DNA from: an uncultured bacterium
GTDB taxonomy: Bacteria; Sysuimicrobiota; Sysuimicrobiia; Sysuimicrobiales; Sysuimicrobiaceae
DNA length: 64,000 nt
Direction of reading: 5' to 3'
Assembly (NCBI GenBank): GCA_938028835.1
Contig: CALIMJ010000022.1
Coordinates: 1-64,000 of the forward strand
Shown: one piece after another, positions 33,624 through 43,222 of the stretch
How the letters are laid out: each line of letters starts with the position of its first letter
How positions within the stretch are numbered: position 1 is the first letter of the stretch
Program-made: the position numbers and the translations under genes
The notes under the pieces: generated by a model
Told to the model about the DNA's origin: nothing
The model's database searches: none
What the model saw: the letters and a program-made list of their open reading frames with translations, nothing else

Positions 33624-35489
33624 ATGGACGCGCGGATGGTCCCTTGGATCGTGGCCCTCCCCCTGGCGGGGGCGCTGGTGAACGGTCTGGTGGGCGGTCG
33701 CCTGGGCCGGCGAGGTACCTCCCTGGTGGCGTGCCTGGCGGTCCTGGGGGCGTTTCTCCTGAGCGTGGCGGCCACCCAGGCCCTGGTGGCTTCCCCCGAG
33801 CGCCCAGCGCAGGTGGTCCGCCTGTTCGAGTGGATCGCGGTCGCCGACTTCCGGATCTCCGCGGCCTTCCAGTGGGACCCGCTGTCCGCTCTACTGGCTC
33901 TGGTGGTCACCGGGGTGGGGTTTCTGATCCACGTCTACTCCGTGGGCTACATGGCCGAGGACCCCGACTACAGCCGGTACTTCACGTACCTGAACCTGTT
34001 CGTGGCCTCCATGCTGGTGCTGGTCCTGGGGGCGAACCTGCTGGTGCTGTTCGTGGGCTGGGAGCTGGTGGGGCTGTGCTCCTACCTGCTGATCGGGTTC
34101 TGGTTCGAGCGACCCACCGCAGCCGCGGCTGGCCGGAAGGCCTTCGTGGTGAACCGGATCGGGGACGCGGCGTTCGTGGTAGGCATCCTGTCCGTATGGG
34201 GGCTGCTGGGGACCCTGGAGTTCCGCGAGATCTGGCGACTTCTGGGCGAGGGAGGCGGGGCCCTCCGGGGCCACCCGGGACTGGTGGCCGCCGCGCTGCT
34301 GCTGTTCGCCGGGGCGACCGGGAAGTCCGCGCAGCTTCCGCTGTACGTGTGGCTGCCGGACGCCATGGAGGGACCCACCCCGGTCTCCGCCCTCATTCAC
34401 GCCGCCACCATGGTCACCGCCGGGGTTTTCCTGGTGGGCCGCCTGTGGCCGCTGTTTGAGGCCGCAGGACCGGTCCTGGCCGCCGTGGTGGCCCCCGTGG
34501 GCGCCGCCACCGCCCTGTTCGCCGCCAGCGTGGCCGTGGCTCAGTACGACCTGAAACGCGTCCTGGCGTACTCCACCATCAGCCAGCTGGGGTACATGTT
34601 CCTGGCCTTGGGCGCGGGTGCGGGTCACGCGGCCTTCTTCCACCTCACCACCCACGCGTTCTTCAAGGCCCTGCTGTTCCTGGCGGCAGGGAGCGTCATG
34701 CACGCCGTACATGGGCAGATCGACCTGCGGCACCTGGGCGGGCTGCGGCGGTCCATGCCGCTGACCTTCCTCGGGTTTGTGGTGGGGGCGCTGAGTCTGA
34801 GCGGGATCCCACCGCTTTCGGGGTTCTGGAGCAAGGAGGAGATCCTCCACGCGGCGCGGGCACATGCGGCGGGGATCTGGGTGGTGGCGATGGCCACGAG
34901 CTTCGTGACCGCGTACTACGCCACCCGGGCCGCGGTTCTGGCCTTCTGGGGCGAACCGGCGGATCCCCACGCGCACCCGCACGATCCGCCCCCGGCCATG
35001 GCGTGGCCCATGGTGGGCCTGGTGGTTCTGTCCGCCTTCGGTGGCTTTCTCGGCGCCCAGTGGGCTGGGGCTCCCCTGCGGGCCTTCCTCCAGCCCCTGT
35101 TCGGAGACCACGGAGAGGCGAGTTCGGTGGCCGGTGCCGAAGTGGCGGTCGCCGTCGCGGTGGCGCTGGCGGGCGTGGTGGCGGGCTGGTGGGCCCACCG
35201 GGCGCGGCAGGAGCCGGACCTGGGTCCCCTGGGCCGCGCCCTGGCCGCCCAGTGGGGCGTGGAGGCGGCCTACCATCGGGCAGTGGTCCGCCCCGCGAAG
35301 GCTTTGAGCCAGCTGCTGGCGGAGCGCGTGGACGCGGGAGCCGTGGATCGTGCCGCGTCGGGTCTGGCAGACCTGGTGGTGCGGGCCGCGGCCGCGGTGC
35401 GGACGTGGCAGACGGGCAACGTCCGTCAGTACGCGGCCGGCGTGCTGGCGGGCGCGGTGGTGCTGTTCGCGTACTGGGTGCTGCGGTGA
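33624..35489 (+). CDS. nuoL: NADH-quinone oxidoreductase subunit L
   Basis: Distal antiporter-like proton pump of complex I with the long lateral helix at its C-terminus. FVGWELVGLCSYLLIGFW, AFVVNRIGDAAFVVGI, LPLYVWLPDAMEGPTPVSALIHAATMVTAG and LKRVLAYSTISQLGYMF carry the channel Glu, Lys and His residues. 621 residues. ATG 33624 with GCGGG upstream; the stop overlaps nuoM (TGATG). Confidence 0.96.
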   Translation: MDARMVPWIVALPLAGALVNGLVGGRLGRRGTSLVACLAVLGAFLLSVAATQALVASPERPAQVVRLFEWIAVADFRISAAFQWDPLSALLALVVTGVGFLIHVYSVGYMAEDPDYSRYFTYLNLFVASMLVLVLGANLLVLFVGWELVGLCSYLLIGFWFERPTAAAAGRKAFVVNRIGDAAFVVGILSVWGLLGTLEFREIWRLLGEGGGALRGHPGLVAAALLLFAGATGKSAQLPLYVWLPDAMEGPTPVSALIHAATMVTAGVFLVGRLWPLFEAAGPVLAAVVAPVGAATALFAASVAVAQYDLKRVLAYSTISQLGYMFLALGAGAGHAAFFHLTTHAFFKALLFLAAGSVMHAVHGQIDLRHLGGLRRSMPLTFLGFVVGALSLSGIPPLSGFWSKEEILHAARAHAAGIWVVAMATSFVTAYYATRAAVLAFWGEPADPHAHPHDPPPAMAWPMVGLVVLSAFGGFLGAQWAGAPLRAFLQPLFGDHGEASSVAGAEVAVAVAVALAGVVAGWWAHRARQEPDLGPLGRALAAQWGVEAAYHRAVVRPAKALSQLLAERVDAGAVDRAASGLADLVVRAAAAVRTWQTGNVRQYAAGVLAGAVVLFAYWVLR

Positions 35490-36979
35490 TGCCCTCCTGG
35501 GTGCTCTCCGCGACGGTCTTCAGCCCGCTGGCAGGCGCGGTGCTGGTGGCGCTGCTACCGCGGCGGGACGGGCTGCTGCGGACGGTCGCCATCCTGACCA
35601 CCCTGCTCCCCCTGGCCCTGGCGGGCTGGTTGTTCTGGCAGGCGCCCCTGGGCGAAGCCGGCTTCTGGCTGACGGAGCGCGGCCTCTGGGTGCCCGCCGT
35701 GGGGATCGGCTACCACCTGGGAGTGGACGGTATTTCCCTCCCCCTGGTGGCCCTCACCGCGTTCCTGTTCCCCGTAGCCCTGGTGGGGACCTGGGACGCG
35801 GTCCGGACGCGGGTGAAGGAGTACCTGGTGCTCCTGTTGCTCCTGGAAACCGCAGTGTTGGGAACGTTCCTCGCCCTGGACCTGCTGCTGTTCTACGTGT
35901 TCTGGGAGGCGGTTCTGGTCCCCATGTACTTCCTCATCGGGCTGTGGGGTTCGGAACGGCGGGCCTACGCGGCGTTGAAGTTCTTCCTGTTCACCATGGC
36001 CGGCAGCGTGCTGATGCTCCTCGCCATCGCGGGGCTGTACCTGGCCACCGGGACCCTGGACTTCCTCCGCCTGCTGGGGGCGGAGCTGCCCGCACAGGGG
36101 TGGCTGTTCGCGGCGTTCGCGGTGGCGTTCGCCATCAAGGTGCCCCTGTTCCCGCTCCACACCTGGCTCCCGGACGCCCACACGGAAGCGCCCACTGCAG
36201 GCAGCGTGATCCTGGCCGGGCTGTTGCTGAAGATGGGCACCTACGGGCTCGTGCGCTTCTGCCTGACCCTCTTCCCCGAGGTGGCGCGCGCGGCGGCGCC
36301 GTTGTTCATGGCGCTGGGTGTGGTCGGGATCCTGTACGGGGCGGCGGTGGCTTACACGCAGCCGGATGTGAAGCGGCTGGTGGCCTACTCGTCCGTGAGC
36401 CACCTAGGATTCGTGGTCCTGGGGACCTTCGTCCTGAACCCGCAGGGGCTCGCGGGAGCCCTCCTGCAGATGGTGAACCACGGGATCTCCACGGGCGCCC
36501 TGTTCCTCCTCGTGGGCGTGCTGTACGAACGCGCCCACACGCGGGACATGGATGCCTTCGGAGGGGTGGCCCGGGTGATGCCCACCTTTGCCGCCCTCTC
36601 GCTGTTCGTGGTGTTCTCCTCCGCGGCCCTGCCGGGTACGAACGGGTTCGTCGGGGAGTTCCTGGTCCTGCTGGGCGCGTTCCGGAAGGACCCCCGGTGG
36701 GCCGCCCTGGCGGCCGGCGGCGTGATCCTGTCCGCGGTCTACCTCCTGTGGATGGTCCAGCGGGTGTACTTCGGCCCGGTGCGTCCGGAGGTGAGGACGT
36801 TTGCGCCCCTCCGGCCGCACGAGGGCGCGGCCCTGGTGGCCCTCGTCCTGGCGGTGCTGTGGATTGGACTGTACCCGCGGCCCTGGCTGGCGCGCAGTGA
36901 GGCCGCCGTCCAGTCCCTGGTCCAGCGGGTGGCGTCGGTCGCGGAGGCGGCCAGTCCCGGGTGGGGAGGTCGGCCGTGA
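35489..36979 (+). CDS. nuoM: NADH-quinone oxidoreductase subunit M
   Basis: Second antiporter-like subunit, 496 residues. FWEAVLVPMYFLIGLWG, VPLFPLHTWLPDAHTEAPTAGSVILAG, LLLKMGTYGLVRF and VKRLVAYSSVSHLGFVVLG are the diagnostic stretches, with the channel Glu and Lys. ATG overlaps the nuoL stop; its own stop overlaps the nuoN GTG. Confidence 0.96.
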   Translation: MPSWVLSATVFSPLAGAVLVALLPRRDGLLRTVAILTTLLPLALAGWLFWQAPLGEAGFWLTERGLWVPAVGIGYHLGVDGISLPLVALTAFLFPVALVGTWDAVRTRVKEYLVLLLLLETAVLGTFLALDLLLFYVFWEAVLVPMYFLIGLWGSERRAYAALKFFLFTMAGSVLMLLAIAGLYLATGTLDFLRLLGAELPAQGWLFAAFAVAFAIKVPLFPLHTWLPDAHTEAPTAGSVILAGLLLKMGTYGLVRFCLTLFPEVARAAAPLFMALGVVGILYGAAVAYTQPDVKRLVAYSSVSHLGFVVLGTFVLNPQGLAGALLQMVNHGISTGALFLLVGVLYERAHTRDMDAFGGVARVMPTFAALSLFVVFSSAALPGTNGFVGEFLVLLGAFRKDPRWAALAAGGVILSAVYLLWMVQRVYFGPVRPEVRTFAPLRPHEGAALVALVLAVLWIGLYPRPWLARSEAAVQSLVQRVASVAEAASPGWGGRP

Positions 36980-38388
36980 GCCTGGACCTGAGACCCCTGT
37001 TTCCGGAGCTGGCGGTGGTGGCGGCCAGCTTGGTGGCCCTGGTGGGCGATGTCTTCGTCCGCGGGCCGAGGGCCCGGATGGCTTGGCCCGTGGCGGGGGT
37101 GGTGGCCGTCTCGGTGGCGGGCGTGCTGGTGTGGAGGGCGGGGGACGCCGCCTTCGGCAGCCTGTACGCACGGGACGCGCTCGGGAATGCCCTACAGGCC
37201 GTGGCCCTCGCGGTGGCCGCGGTGGGCCTGCTGCTGGCGCGCGACTACCTGGTGCGCACCGGGCTGGATCGCGGCGAGTACTACGCCCTGGTCCTGCTAT
37301 CCACGGTGGGGGCCATGCTCATGGTGGCCAGCCAGGACCTCCTGTTCCTGTTCGTGGCGCTGGAGACCCTATCGCTGCCCCTGTACGTGCTGGCGGGGTT
37401 CGCGCGGGACAGCCACCGGTCCCAGGAGGCCTCCCTGAAGTACTTCCTGCTGGGGTCGTTCGCCTCCGCGCTCCTGCTGTACGGGGTGGCCCTCGTGTAC
37501 GGCGTCGCGGGCAGCACCGCGCTGTCGCGTCTCGCGGAGGCCGATGCGTCGTTCCCGCTGCTGGTGGGCTTGGGTCTGGTGGTGGTGGGGCTCGGGTTCA
37601 AGGCGGCGGTCGTCCCCTTCCACGCCTGGGCGCCCGACGTGTACGAAGGGGCCCCCGTGCCCGCGGTGGCGTTCATGTCGGTGGTGGCGAAGGTGGGGGC
37701 CGTGGGTGCCCTGCTGCGGATCCTGCCCGCGACGGTTCCCCACCTGCTGTCCGCGTGGCAGCCCCTCCTGGCCGCGCTCTCCGCCGCCACCATGCTGGTG
37801 GGCAACCTGGCGGCTCTGCGGCAGACGAACCTCAAGCGGATGCTGGCGTACTCCAGCGTCGCCCACGCGGGCTACCTGCTCATCGGGGTGGCGGCTGGCA
37901 GCGATGCCGGCGTGTGGAGCGCGGTGTACTACCTGGCTGTCTACGGCGCCATGAAGCTGGGCGCCTTCGGCGTCCTCACGTTCCTGGAGCGGGCGGGCGT
38001 GGAGGCGGACGAGGTGGAGGATCTGCGCGGGCTGGCGGATCGGTCGCCGGCGGCAGCGGCCGCCTTCGCGGTGTTCATGGCGTCGCTGACCGGGCTGCCG
38101 CCCACCGCGGGGTTCGTGGGCAAGTTCTACCTGTTCACCGCTGCCCTCGAGGCGGGCCTGCTGTGGCTGGCGCTGGTGGCGGTGGCCACCAGCGTGGTGT
38201 CGGTGGCGTACTACCTCCGCGCCGCCTACACGGCCTACCTGGGGCCCGCGCGGGCAGGGGTACGGGTGCTGCGCGCCCCGTGGGCGGGCGTGGGCCTCGG
38301 CCTCAGCGCCGGGGCCACCCTGCTGTTCGGGGTGCTGCCGGGACCCCTCACCAGCTGGGCGCAGCGGGTGGCGGCACTCCTGCGCTGA
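36976..38388 (+). CDS. nuoN: NADH-quinone oxidoreductase subunit N
   Basis: Third antiporter-like subunit, 470 residues. LFVALETLSLPLYVLAGF, FKAAVVPFHAWAPDVYEGAPVPAVAFMSVVAKVGA, LKRMLAYSSVAHAGYLLIG and GLPPTAGFVGKFYLF are typical. GTG 36976 overlaps the nuoM stop; an in-frame GTG at 36961 would add five residues. It closes the complex I set, 16 bases before the FixC-like gene. Confidence 0.95.
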   Translation: MSLDLRPLFPELAVVAASLVALVGDVFVRGPRARMAWPVAGVVAVSVAGVLVWRAGDAAFGSLYARDALGNALQAVALAVAAVGLLLARDYLVRTGLDRGEYYALVLLSTVGAMLMVASQDLLFLFVALETLSLPLYVLAGFARDSHRSQEASLKYFLLGSFASALLLYGVALVYGVAGSTALSRLAEADASFPLLVGLGLVVVGLGFKAAVVPFHAWAPDVYEGAPVPAVAFMSVVAKVGAVGALLRILPATVPHLLSAWQPLLAALSAATMLVGNLAALRQTNLKRMLAYSSVAHAGYLLIGVAAGSDAGVWSAVYYLAVYGAMKLGAFGVLTFLERAGVEADEVEDLRGLADRSPAAAAAFAVFMASLTGLPPTAGFVGKFYLFTAALEAGLLWLALVAVATSVVSVAYYLRAAYTAYLGPARAGVRVLRAPWAGVGLGLSAGATLLFGVLPGPLTSWAQRVAALLR

Positions 38389-38403
38389 TCCCGGGAGGGA
38401 GGT

Positions 38404-39717
38404 GTGGAGGTGGAGAAGTTCGATGCCGTCGTGGTGGGGGCCGGACCCGCGGGAGCCGCTGCGGCCACCACCATGGCCCGGGCAGGGCTCAGCGTGGTGC
38501 TGGTGGAGCGCGGCGAGTACCCCGGCGCCAAAAACGTGATGGGCGGAGTCCTCTACGGCCGCATGGCCGCCGAGGTGGTCCCCGAGTTCTGGACCCAGGG
38601 GGCCCCCATGGAGCGGGTAGTGGTGGAGGAGCGGCTTTGGCTCGCCACGGACGACGGCGCGGTGAGCGTCAGCCACCGCAGCGGGAAGGGCGCCTACCAC
38701 CCCGACGGGTGCCCCAACGCCTTCACCGTGCTGAGGGCCAAGTGGGACCGATGGTTCGCGCAGAAGGCGGAGGAGGCAGGAGCCCTGCTGGTCCCGGGGA
38801 CCACGGTGGAGGATGTCCTGTGGCAGGACGGGCGAGTGGTGGGCGTGCGGACCGGTCGGGAGGAGGGAGACCTGTATGCGGACGTGGTGGTCCTGTGCGA
38901 CGGGGTGAACTCCGCCCTGGTCCAGCGGGCGAGGCTACGGGACCACCCGGTGGAACCCCACCACCTCGCTCTGGGCGTCAAGGAAGTGGTCGGCCTGCCC
39001 CCTGAGGTCATCGAGGCGCGCTTCAACGTGGAGCGCGGTCAGGGGGTTACCATCGAGATCTACGGGGCGGTGACCCGGGGTATGTCCGGCTACGGGTTCC
39101 TGTACACCAACCATGACTCCGTGTCCGTGGGCGTGGGTGTGCTGGTCTCGCACCTGATGCGTACCCGCATCCCGCCCTACGAGCTGCTGGAGGGGTTGAA
39201 ACAGCACCCCCTGATCCGGCCTCTGCTGGCTGGTGGGGAGACCCTGGAGTACAGCGCCCACGCGATCCCGGAGGGCGGCTGGCGGGCCATGCCGAAGCTG
39301 TACGGCGACGGGGTTCTGGTGGCCGGGGACGCGGCCATGATGGTGAACGGCTTGCACCGGGAGGGGAGCAACCTGGCCATGACGGCGGGCCGACTCGCCG
39401 GGGAGGCGGTGGTGGAGGCCAAGCGGCGTGGAGACTTCAGTGCGCGCACCCTGAGTCTGTACGCGGCGAAGCTGGAGGAGTCGTTCGTGCTGAAGGACCT
39501 GCGCAAGTACCGGGACCTCCCGGAACTGGCGGAGCGGCGTCCGGACCTATTCGGTGCCTACGCGGAGCTGGCCAACTTGATGGTGCACGAGATGCTCACC
39601 GTGGACGGGGTGCCGAAGCGGGACAAGCAGCGCAGGATCTGGCGGGAGGTGACGCGCCGGAAGCCCCTGTGGAATCTGGCCCGGGACCTCTACGAGGTGT
39701 GGAGGGCGATTCGGTAA
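38404..39717 (+). CDS. fixC: FixC-like electron-transfer-flavoprotein:quinone oxidoreductase
   Basis: A 437-residue FAD protein: dinucleotide fold VVVGAGPAGAAAATTMARAG near residue 9, LVERGEYPGAKNVMGG, then YGDGVLVAGDAAMMVNGLHREGSNLAMTAGRLAGEA for the second FAD motif. FixC passes electrons from an electron-transfer flavoprotein (FixAB/EtfAB) to quinone or, in nitrogen fixers, to ferredoxin by bifurcation. The gene directly continues the nuo operon (16 bases) and is followed by a FixX-like ferredoxin. No etf/fixAB genes are in the window. Confidence 0.9.
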   Translation: MEVEKFDAVVVGAGPAGAAAATTMARAGLSVVLVERGEYPGAKNVMGGVLYGRMAAEVVPEFWTQGAPMERVVVEERLWLATDDGAVSVSHRSGKGAYHPDGCPNAFTVLRAKWDRWFAQKAEEAGALLVPGTTVEDVLWQDGRVVGVRTGREEGDLYADVVVLCDGVNSALVQRARLRDHPVEPHHLALGVKEVVGLPPEVIEARFNVERGQGVTIEIYGAVTRGMSGYGFLYTNHDSVSVGVGVLVSHLMRTRIPPYELLEGLKQHPLIRPLLAGGETLEYSAHAIPEGGWRAMPKLYGDGVLVAGDAAMMVNGLHREGSNLAMTAGRLAGEAVVEAKRRGDFSARTLSLYAAKLEESFVLKDLRKYRDLPELAERRPDLFGAYAELANLMVHEMLTVDGVPKRDKQRRIWREVTRRKPLWNLARDLYEVWRAIR

Positions 39718-39762
39718 GGGCGGGGAATCACGGAGACTACGGGCGTCCAGGCGGAGGAGCAG

Positions 39763-40071
39763 ATGGAGCTGCGCGGGCCCGTGCGGGTGGAAGAGAAACT
39801 GTACACGCTGCGGTGGAAGCACGACCGGACCAGCCACATCGCCATCACCGACCCCCGTACGTGCGCGGACCGGTGTGGGGACGAGTGGCGACGGCCGTGC
39901 ACCACCTTCTGTCCCGCCAAGGTGTACGAGTGGGATCCGGAGCAGGCCCGCATCGTGGTGGCGTACGAGAACTGCGTGGAGTGCACCACGTGTCTGGTGG
40001 GTTGCCCGTACCGGGTCATCGACTGGAGGCCTCCACGGGGTGGGTTCGGGATCCAGTACCGGTACGGTTGA
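39763..40071 (+). CDS. fixX: FixX-like ferredoxin
   Basis: A 102-residue ferredoxin-like protein that in full ETF-quinone oxidoreductases is the C-terminal Fe-S domain. Ligand clusters are CxxxC with CTTFCPAKVY and CVECTTCLVGCPYRVIDW, the latter giving a [4Fe-4S] site. ATG 39763 follows GGAGGAGCAG. Paired with the FixC-like gene 45 bases upstream; together they should deliver ETF electrons to the quinone pool. Confidence 0.88.
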   Translation: MELRGPVRVEEKLYTLRWKHDRTSHIAITDPRTCADRCGDEWRRPCTTFCPAKVYEWDPEQARIVVAYENCVECTTCLVGCPYRVIDWRPPRGGFGIQYRYG

Positions 40072-40101
40072 GGGAGTCCGCGTCGTCGGGGGCGGGGCGC
40101 C

Positions 40102-40986
40102 GTGAAGGCGGTGGCGATCGTGAACCCCGTGGCCGGCCGCGGCCGAGCGGCCCGACGCTGGCCGCAGGTGCGGGATCGCCTCCTGGCCGCGGGCTGGTCG
40201 GTGGACGAGGTGCGGTCCGAGGCTCCCGGCCATGCGGTAGAGCTGGCTGCGGAGGGGGCCCGGCGGGGCGCGGATGTGGTGCTGGCGGTGGGCGGGGACG
40301 GGACGGCCAATGAGGTGTCCAACGGGCTGGCGGGGTCCGGAGCACTGGGATGGATGACCCTGGGACTGGTTCCCCTGGGCACCGCCAACGACTTCGCCGC
40401 CTGCCTGGGGATCCCGCTGGACGTGGAGGGAGCGGTGGGGGTCCTGCTGGCGGGGCGGCGGCGACGGGTGGATCTGGGCCGGGTGAACGACCGGTGGTTC
40501 GTCAACGTGGCGGGTGTGGGTTTCGATGCGGAGGTGGCGCGGTGGGTCAACCACCGCAGCAAGCTGATCCGGGGCACCACCATGTACGTGGCGGGGATCT
40601 TCCGGACGCTCCTGCGGTACCAGCCCACGGAGGTGGAGGTGCGGCTGGACGGCGTCCCGTGGAACGCACGGGCGTTTCTGGTGGCGGTGGGAAACTCGCC
40701 CGCGTACGCGGGCGGAGTTCGGATGTGCCCTGACGCCCGGCCCGACGACGGGGAACTGGAGGTGGTCCGCATCGGGGACGTGCGCAAGCTGGAGGTGTTC
40801 CGGATCCTCCCGCTGTTGTACGCGGGGCGGCATCTGAGCCACCCGAAGGTGGCCCGGGCGGCGGCGCGGGAGGTGGTGGTGGGGGCACGGATCCCGCTGG
40901 CGATCCACGCGGACGGGGAGCCCGTGGGCACGACCCCCGCCCGCTTCCGGGTCCAGCCCCAAGCGCTGTGGGTCCTGGCCCCGTAG
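40102..40986 (+). CDS. diacylglycerol kinase-catalytic-domain (YegS/DgkB-like) lipid kinase
   Basis: A 294-residue lipid kinase. AIVNPVAGRGRA at the start, the nucleotide-binding VLAVGGDGTANEVSNGLAG near residue 56, and VPLGTANDFAACLGIP are the DAGK catalytic signatures; the C-terminal half ends HADGEPVGTTPARFRV. It likely phosphorylates diacylglycerol or a related lipid at the membrane, recycling it to phosphatidic acid. GTG start 30 bases after the FixX-like gene, same strand. Confidence 0.87.
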   Translation: MKAVAIVNPVAGRGRAARRWPQVRDRLLAAGWSVDEVRSEAPGHAVELAAEGARRGADVVLAVGGDGTANEVSNGLAGSGALGWMTLGLVPLGTANDFAACLGIPLDVEGAVGVLLAGRRRRVDLGRVNDRWFVNVAGVGFDAEVARWVNHRSKLIRGTTMYVAGIFRTLLRYQPTEVEVRLDGVPWNARAFLVAVGNSPAYAGGVRMCPDARPDDGELEVVRIGDVRKLEVFRILPLLYAGRHLSHPKVARAAAREVVVGARIPLAIHADGEPVGTTPARFRVQPQALWVLAP

Positions 40987-41126
40987 CGGGAACCGGAGCT
41001 TGAAGGCCCCGGGTATCGTATGTAAGAGGAGGGTGCGGGGAAGGCCCGGCCCTCCGCCCGACGCGTCCTGTACGGACCGCGGGCGGACTCCCAGACCCCA
41101 CGGACCAGTCACGAGGAGGTGCTTGG

Positions 41127-42281
41127 ATGCGCGCAGTCGGGTGGATCGGGCTCGCCGTGGTCCTGGCCCTGGGCGTGGTCAGCCCCGGGTTGACCGCGCC
41201 CGCGTTCCGCGGCCTCGCGGTGTACACGCAGTACCCGGCGCAGACGGTGCGGGCGGGCGAACCCGTGTCCCTGAGCCTCACAGTGCGCAACTTCGACCTG
41301 CCCCCCCAGGTGGTGAGCCTCCGGGTGAGTGAGGTGCCGGCCGGCTGGCGCGCACGGTTTCTCGCGGGCGGACGGGTGGTGCAGGCGGTTTCCGTGATCC
41401 CCGACGGGGAAGCCACGGTGACCCTGCGCCTGGAGCCGCCGCGCGGGGTGCGGGCGGGTACCTACCGGTTCCGGGTGGTGGCGGAGGGGCAGGGAGCCAG
41501 CGCGTCCCTGCCCCTGGAGATCACCATGGGCCAGGTGCTCCCCCCGCGCCTCAGCCTGGAGGCGGAGCTTCCGACCCTGCGGGGACCCGCGACCTCCACC
41601 TTCCGATACCGGGTCACCGTGCGCAACGACAGCGACCAGGACCAGCTGGTCCAGCTGGACGCGGAAGCGCCCCGACGGTTCCAGGTGAACTTCACCCTGC
41701 TGGCCCAGCAGGTGACCAGCGTGCCGGTCAAGGCGGGGGAGTCGCGGGAGGTGGAGGTGGAGGTGAGCATGCCGCAGGACACCCCGGCAGGCACGTACCC
41801 CATCACGGTGCGGGCCGTGGGCGGGGGGACCAGCGCCGCCCTACGGCTGACCGCGGAGGTGACGGGCCGTCCCGAGCTGCGCGTCACCGCCCCGGAGGGG
41901 CGGCTTTCCGGCCGCGCGTACGCGGGAGCCACCGAGCCCCTGAAGGTGGTGATCAAGAACGAGGGGTCTGCTCCAGCGCGGAACGTGTCCCTGTCCGCGT
42001 CTCCGCCCTCCGGGTGGGAGGTCACCTTCGAGCCTGAGCGCATCGACGAAATCCCGCCCCGGGGGGAGCGGGAGGTCACCGCGCGGGTGCGGCCGTCCGC
42101 CCGGGCCATCGCGGGCGACTACATGGTGACCATCACCGCCAGCGGCAACGAGGGGTCCGCCTCCGCGGACTTCCGCATCACGGTCCTCACGCGGACCCTG
42201 TGGGGGATCGTGGGGGTCGTCCTCATCGCGGCCGCCCTGGTGGTGGTCGGGCAGGCGGTGTCGCGGTACGGGCGGCGATGA
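41127..42281 (+). CDS. exported NEW3-domain membrane-anchored protein
   Basis: A 384-residue protein with a signal sequence ([20 protein letters not shown]), three repeated immunoglobulin-like beta domains (the NEW3/alpha-galactosidase-associated type, with [28 protein letters not shown] and [16 protein letters not shown] marking each) and a C-terminal membrane helix ([22 protein letters not shown]) followed by YGRR. It thus projects from the outer face of the membrane. The stop overlaps an ABC ATPase gene, and a permease follows; such trios are common, with the NEW3 protein presumed to assist the transporter. Confidence 0.82.
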   Translation: MRAVGWIGLAVVLALGVVSPGLTAPAFRGLAVYTQYPAQTVRAGEPVSLSLTVRNFDLPPQVVSLRVSEVPAGWRARFLAGGRVVQAVSVIPDGEATVTLRLEPPRGVRAGTYRFRVVAEGQGASASLPLEITMGQVLPPRLSLEAELPTLRGPATSTFRYRVTVRNDSDQDQLVQLDAEAPRRFQVNFTLLAQQVTSVPVKAGESREVEVEVSMPQDTPAGTYPITVRAVGGGTSAALRLTAEVTGRPELRVTAPEGRLSGRAYAGATEPLKVVIKNEGSAPARNVSLSASPPSGWEVTFEPERIDEIPPRGEREVTARVRPSARAIAGDYMVTITASGNEGSASADFRITVLTRTLWGIVGVVLIAAALVVVGQAVSRYGRR

Positions 42282-43222
42282 GCGTCGCGGTCGAGACGGT
42301 CGGTCTGACCAAGCGGTACGGCGACCTCGTGGCGGTCCAGGAGCTCAACCTCCGCCTGAACACGGGGGAGGTGTTCGGGATGCTGGGCCCCAACGGGTCG
42401 GGCAAGACCACCACCATCCTGATGCTGCTCGGGCTGACGGAGCCCACCGCCGGGACCGCCCGGGTGCTCGGGTGGGACCCGACCCGCCAGCCCCTGCAGG
42501 TGAAGCGGCGGGTGGGCTACCTGCCGGACTCCGTGGGCTTCTACGACGAGCTCACCGCGTGGGAGAACCTGCGCTACACCGCGGCCCTCAACGGCCTTCC
42601 CTCCACGGAGGCCAACCGGAGGATCGGCGAGGTGCTGGAGCGGATGGGGCTGCAGGACGTGGCGCATCGGAAGGTGGGGACCTTCTCCCGCGGGATGAAG
42701 CAGCGCCTCGGGCTTGCGGACGTGCTGCTCAAGCAGCCCCAGGTGGCCATCCTGGACGAGCCTACCCTGGGGCTGGATCCTGAGGCGGCGCTGGAGTTCC
42801 TCGCCCTCATCCGGAGCCTGAAGCGGGACGGGCTCACGGTGCTGCTGGCCTCGCACCTGTTGCACCAGGTCCAGAGCGTGTGTGACCGGGTGGGGCTGTT
42901 TCACCGCGGCCGCATGGTCCTGGAGGGGACCGTGGACGAGCTGCGGGAGCGGGTGTTGGGCGGCGCCTACCGCATCCACGTGCAGGCCCGGGGCGCGGAG
43001 GTGGAGCGGGCCCTCCGGGAGGTGCCCGGGGTGGTGCGGGTGACCCGGACCGACGGCGACACCTACCGGGTGGAGGCGCGGGTGGACTGCCGCGCGGAGA
43101 TCGCGCGCCGCGTGGTGGCGTCCGGGGAGCTGTTGGCGCTGAGCGTGGACCGCCCGGGGCTGGACGAGGTGTACGCCCGGTACTTCCAGCAGCTGGAGGC
43201 GGAGTCGGGAGGTGCTGCGTGA
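42278..43222 (+). CDS. ABC transporter ATP-binding protein
   Basis: A 314-residue ABC-2-type ATPase. Walker [10 protein letters not shown] near residue 38, signature [16 protein letters not shown], Walker [14 protein letters not shown] and the switch His in [10 protein letters not shown]. The C-terminal extension (about residues 225-314) is the regulatory domain usual in drug or lipid exporters. ATG overlaps the NEW3 gene and its end overlaps the permease GTG. Confidence 0.93.
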   Translation: MSVAVETVGLTKRYGDLVAVQELNLRLNTGEVFGMLGPNGSGKTTTILMLLGLTEPTAGTARVLGWDPTRQPLQVKRRVGYLPDSVGFYDELTAWENLRYTAALNGLPSTEANRRIGEVLERMGLQDVAHRKVGTFSRGMKQRLGLADVLLKQPQVAILDEPTLGLDPEAALEFLALIRSLKRDGLTVLLASHLLHQVQSVCDRVGLFHRGRMVLEGTVDELRERVLGGAYRIHVQARGAEVERALREVPGVVRVTRTDGDTYRVEARVDCRAEIARRVVASGELLALSVDRPGLDEVYARYFQQLEAESGGAA

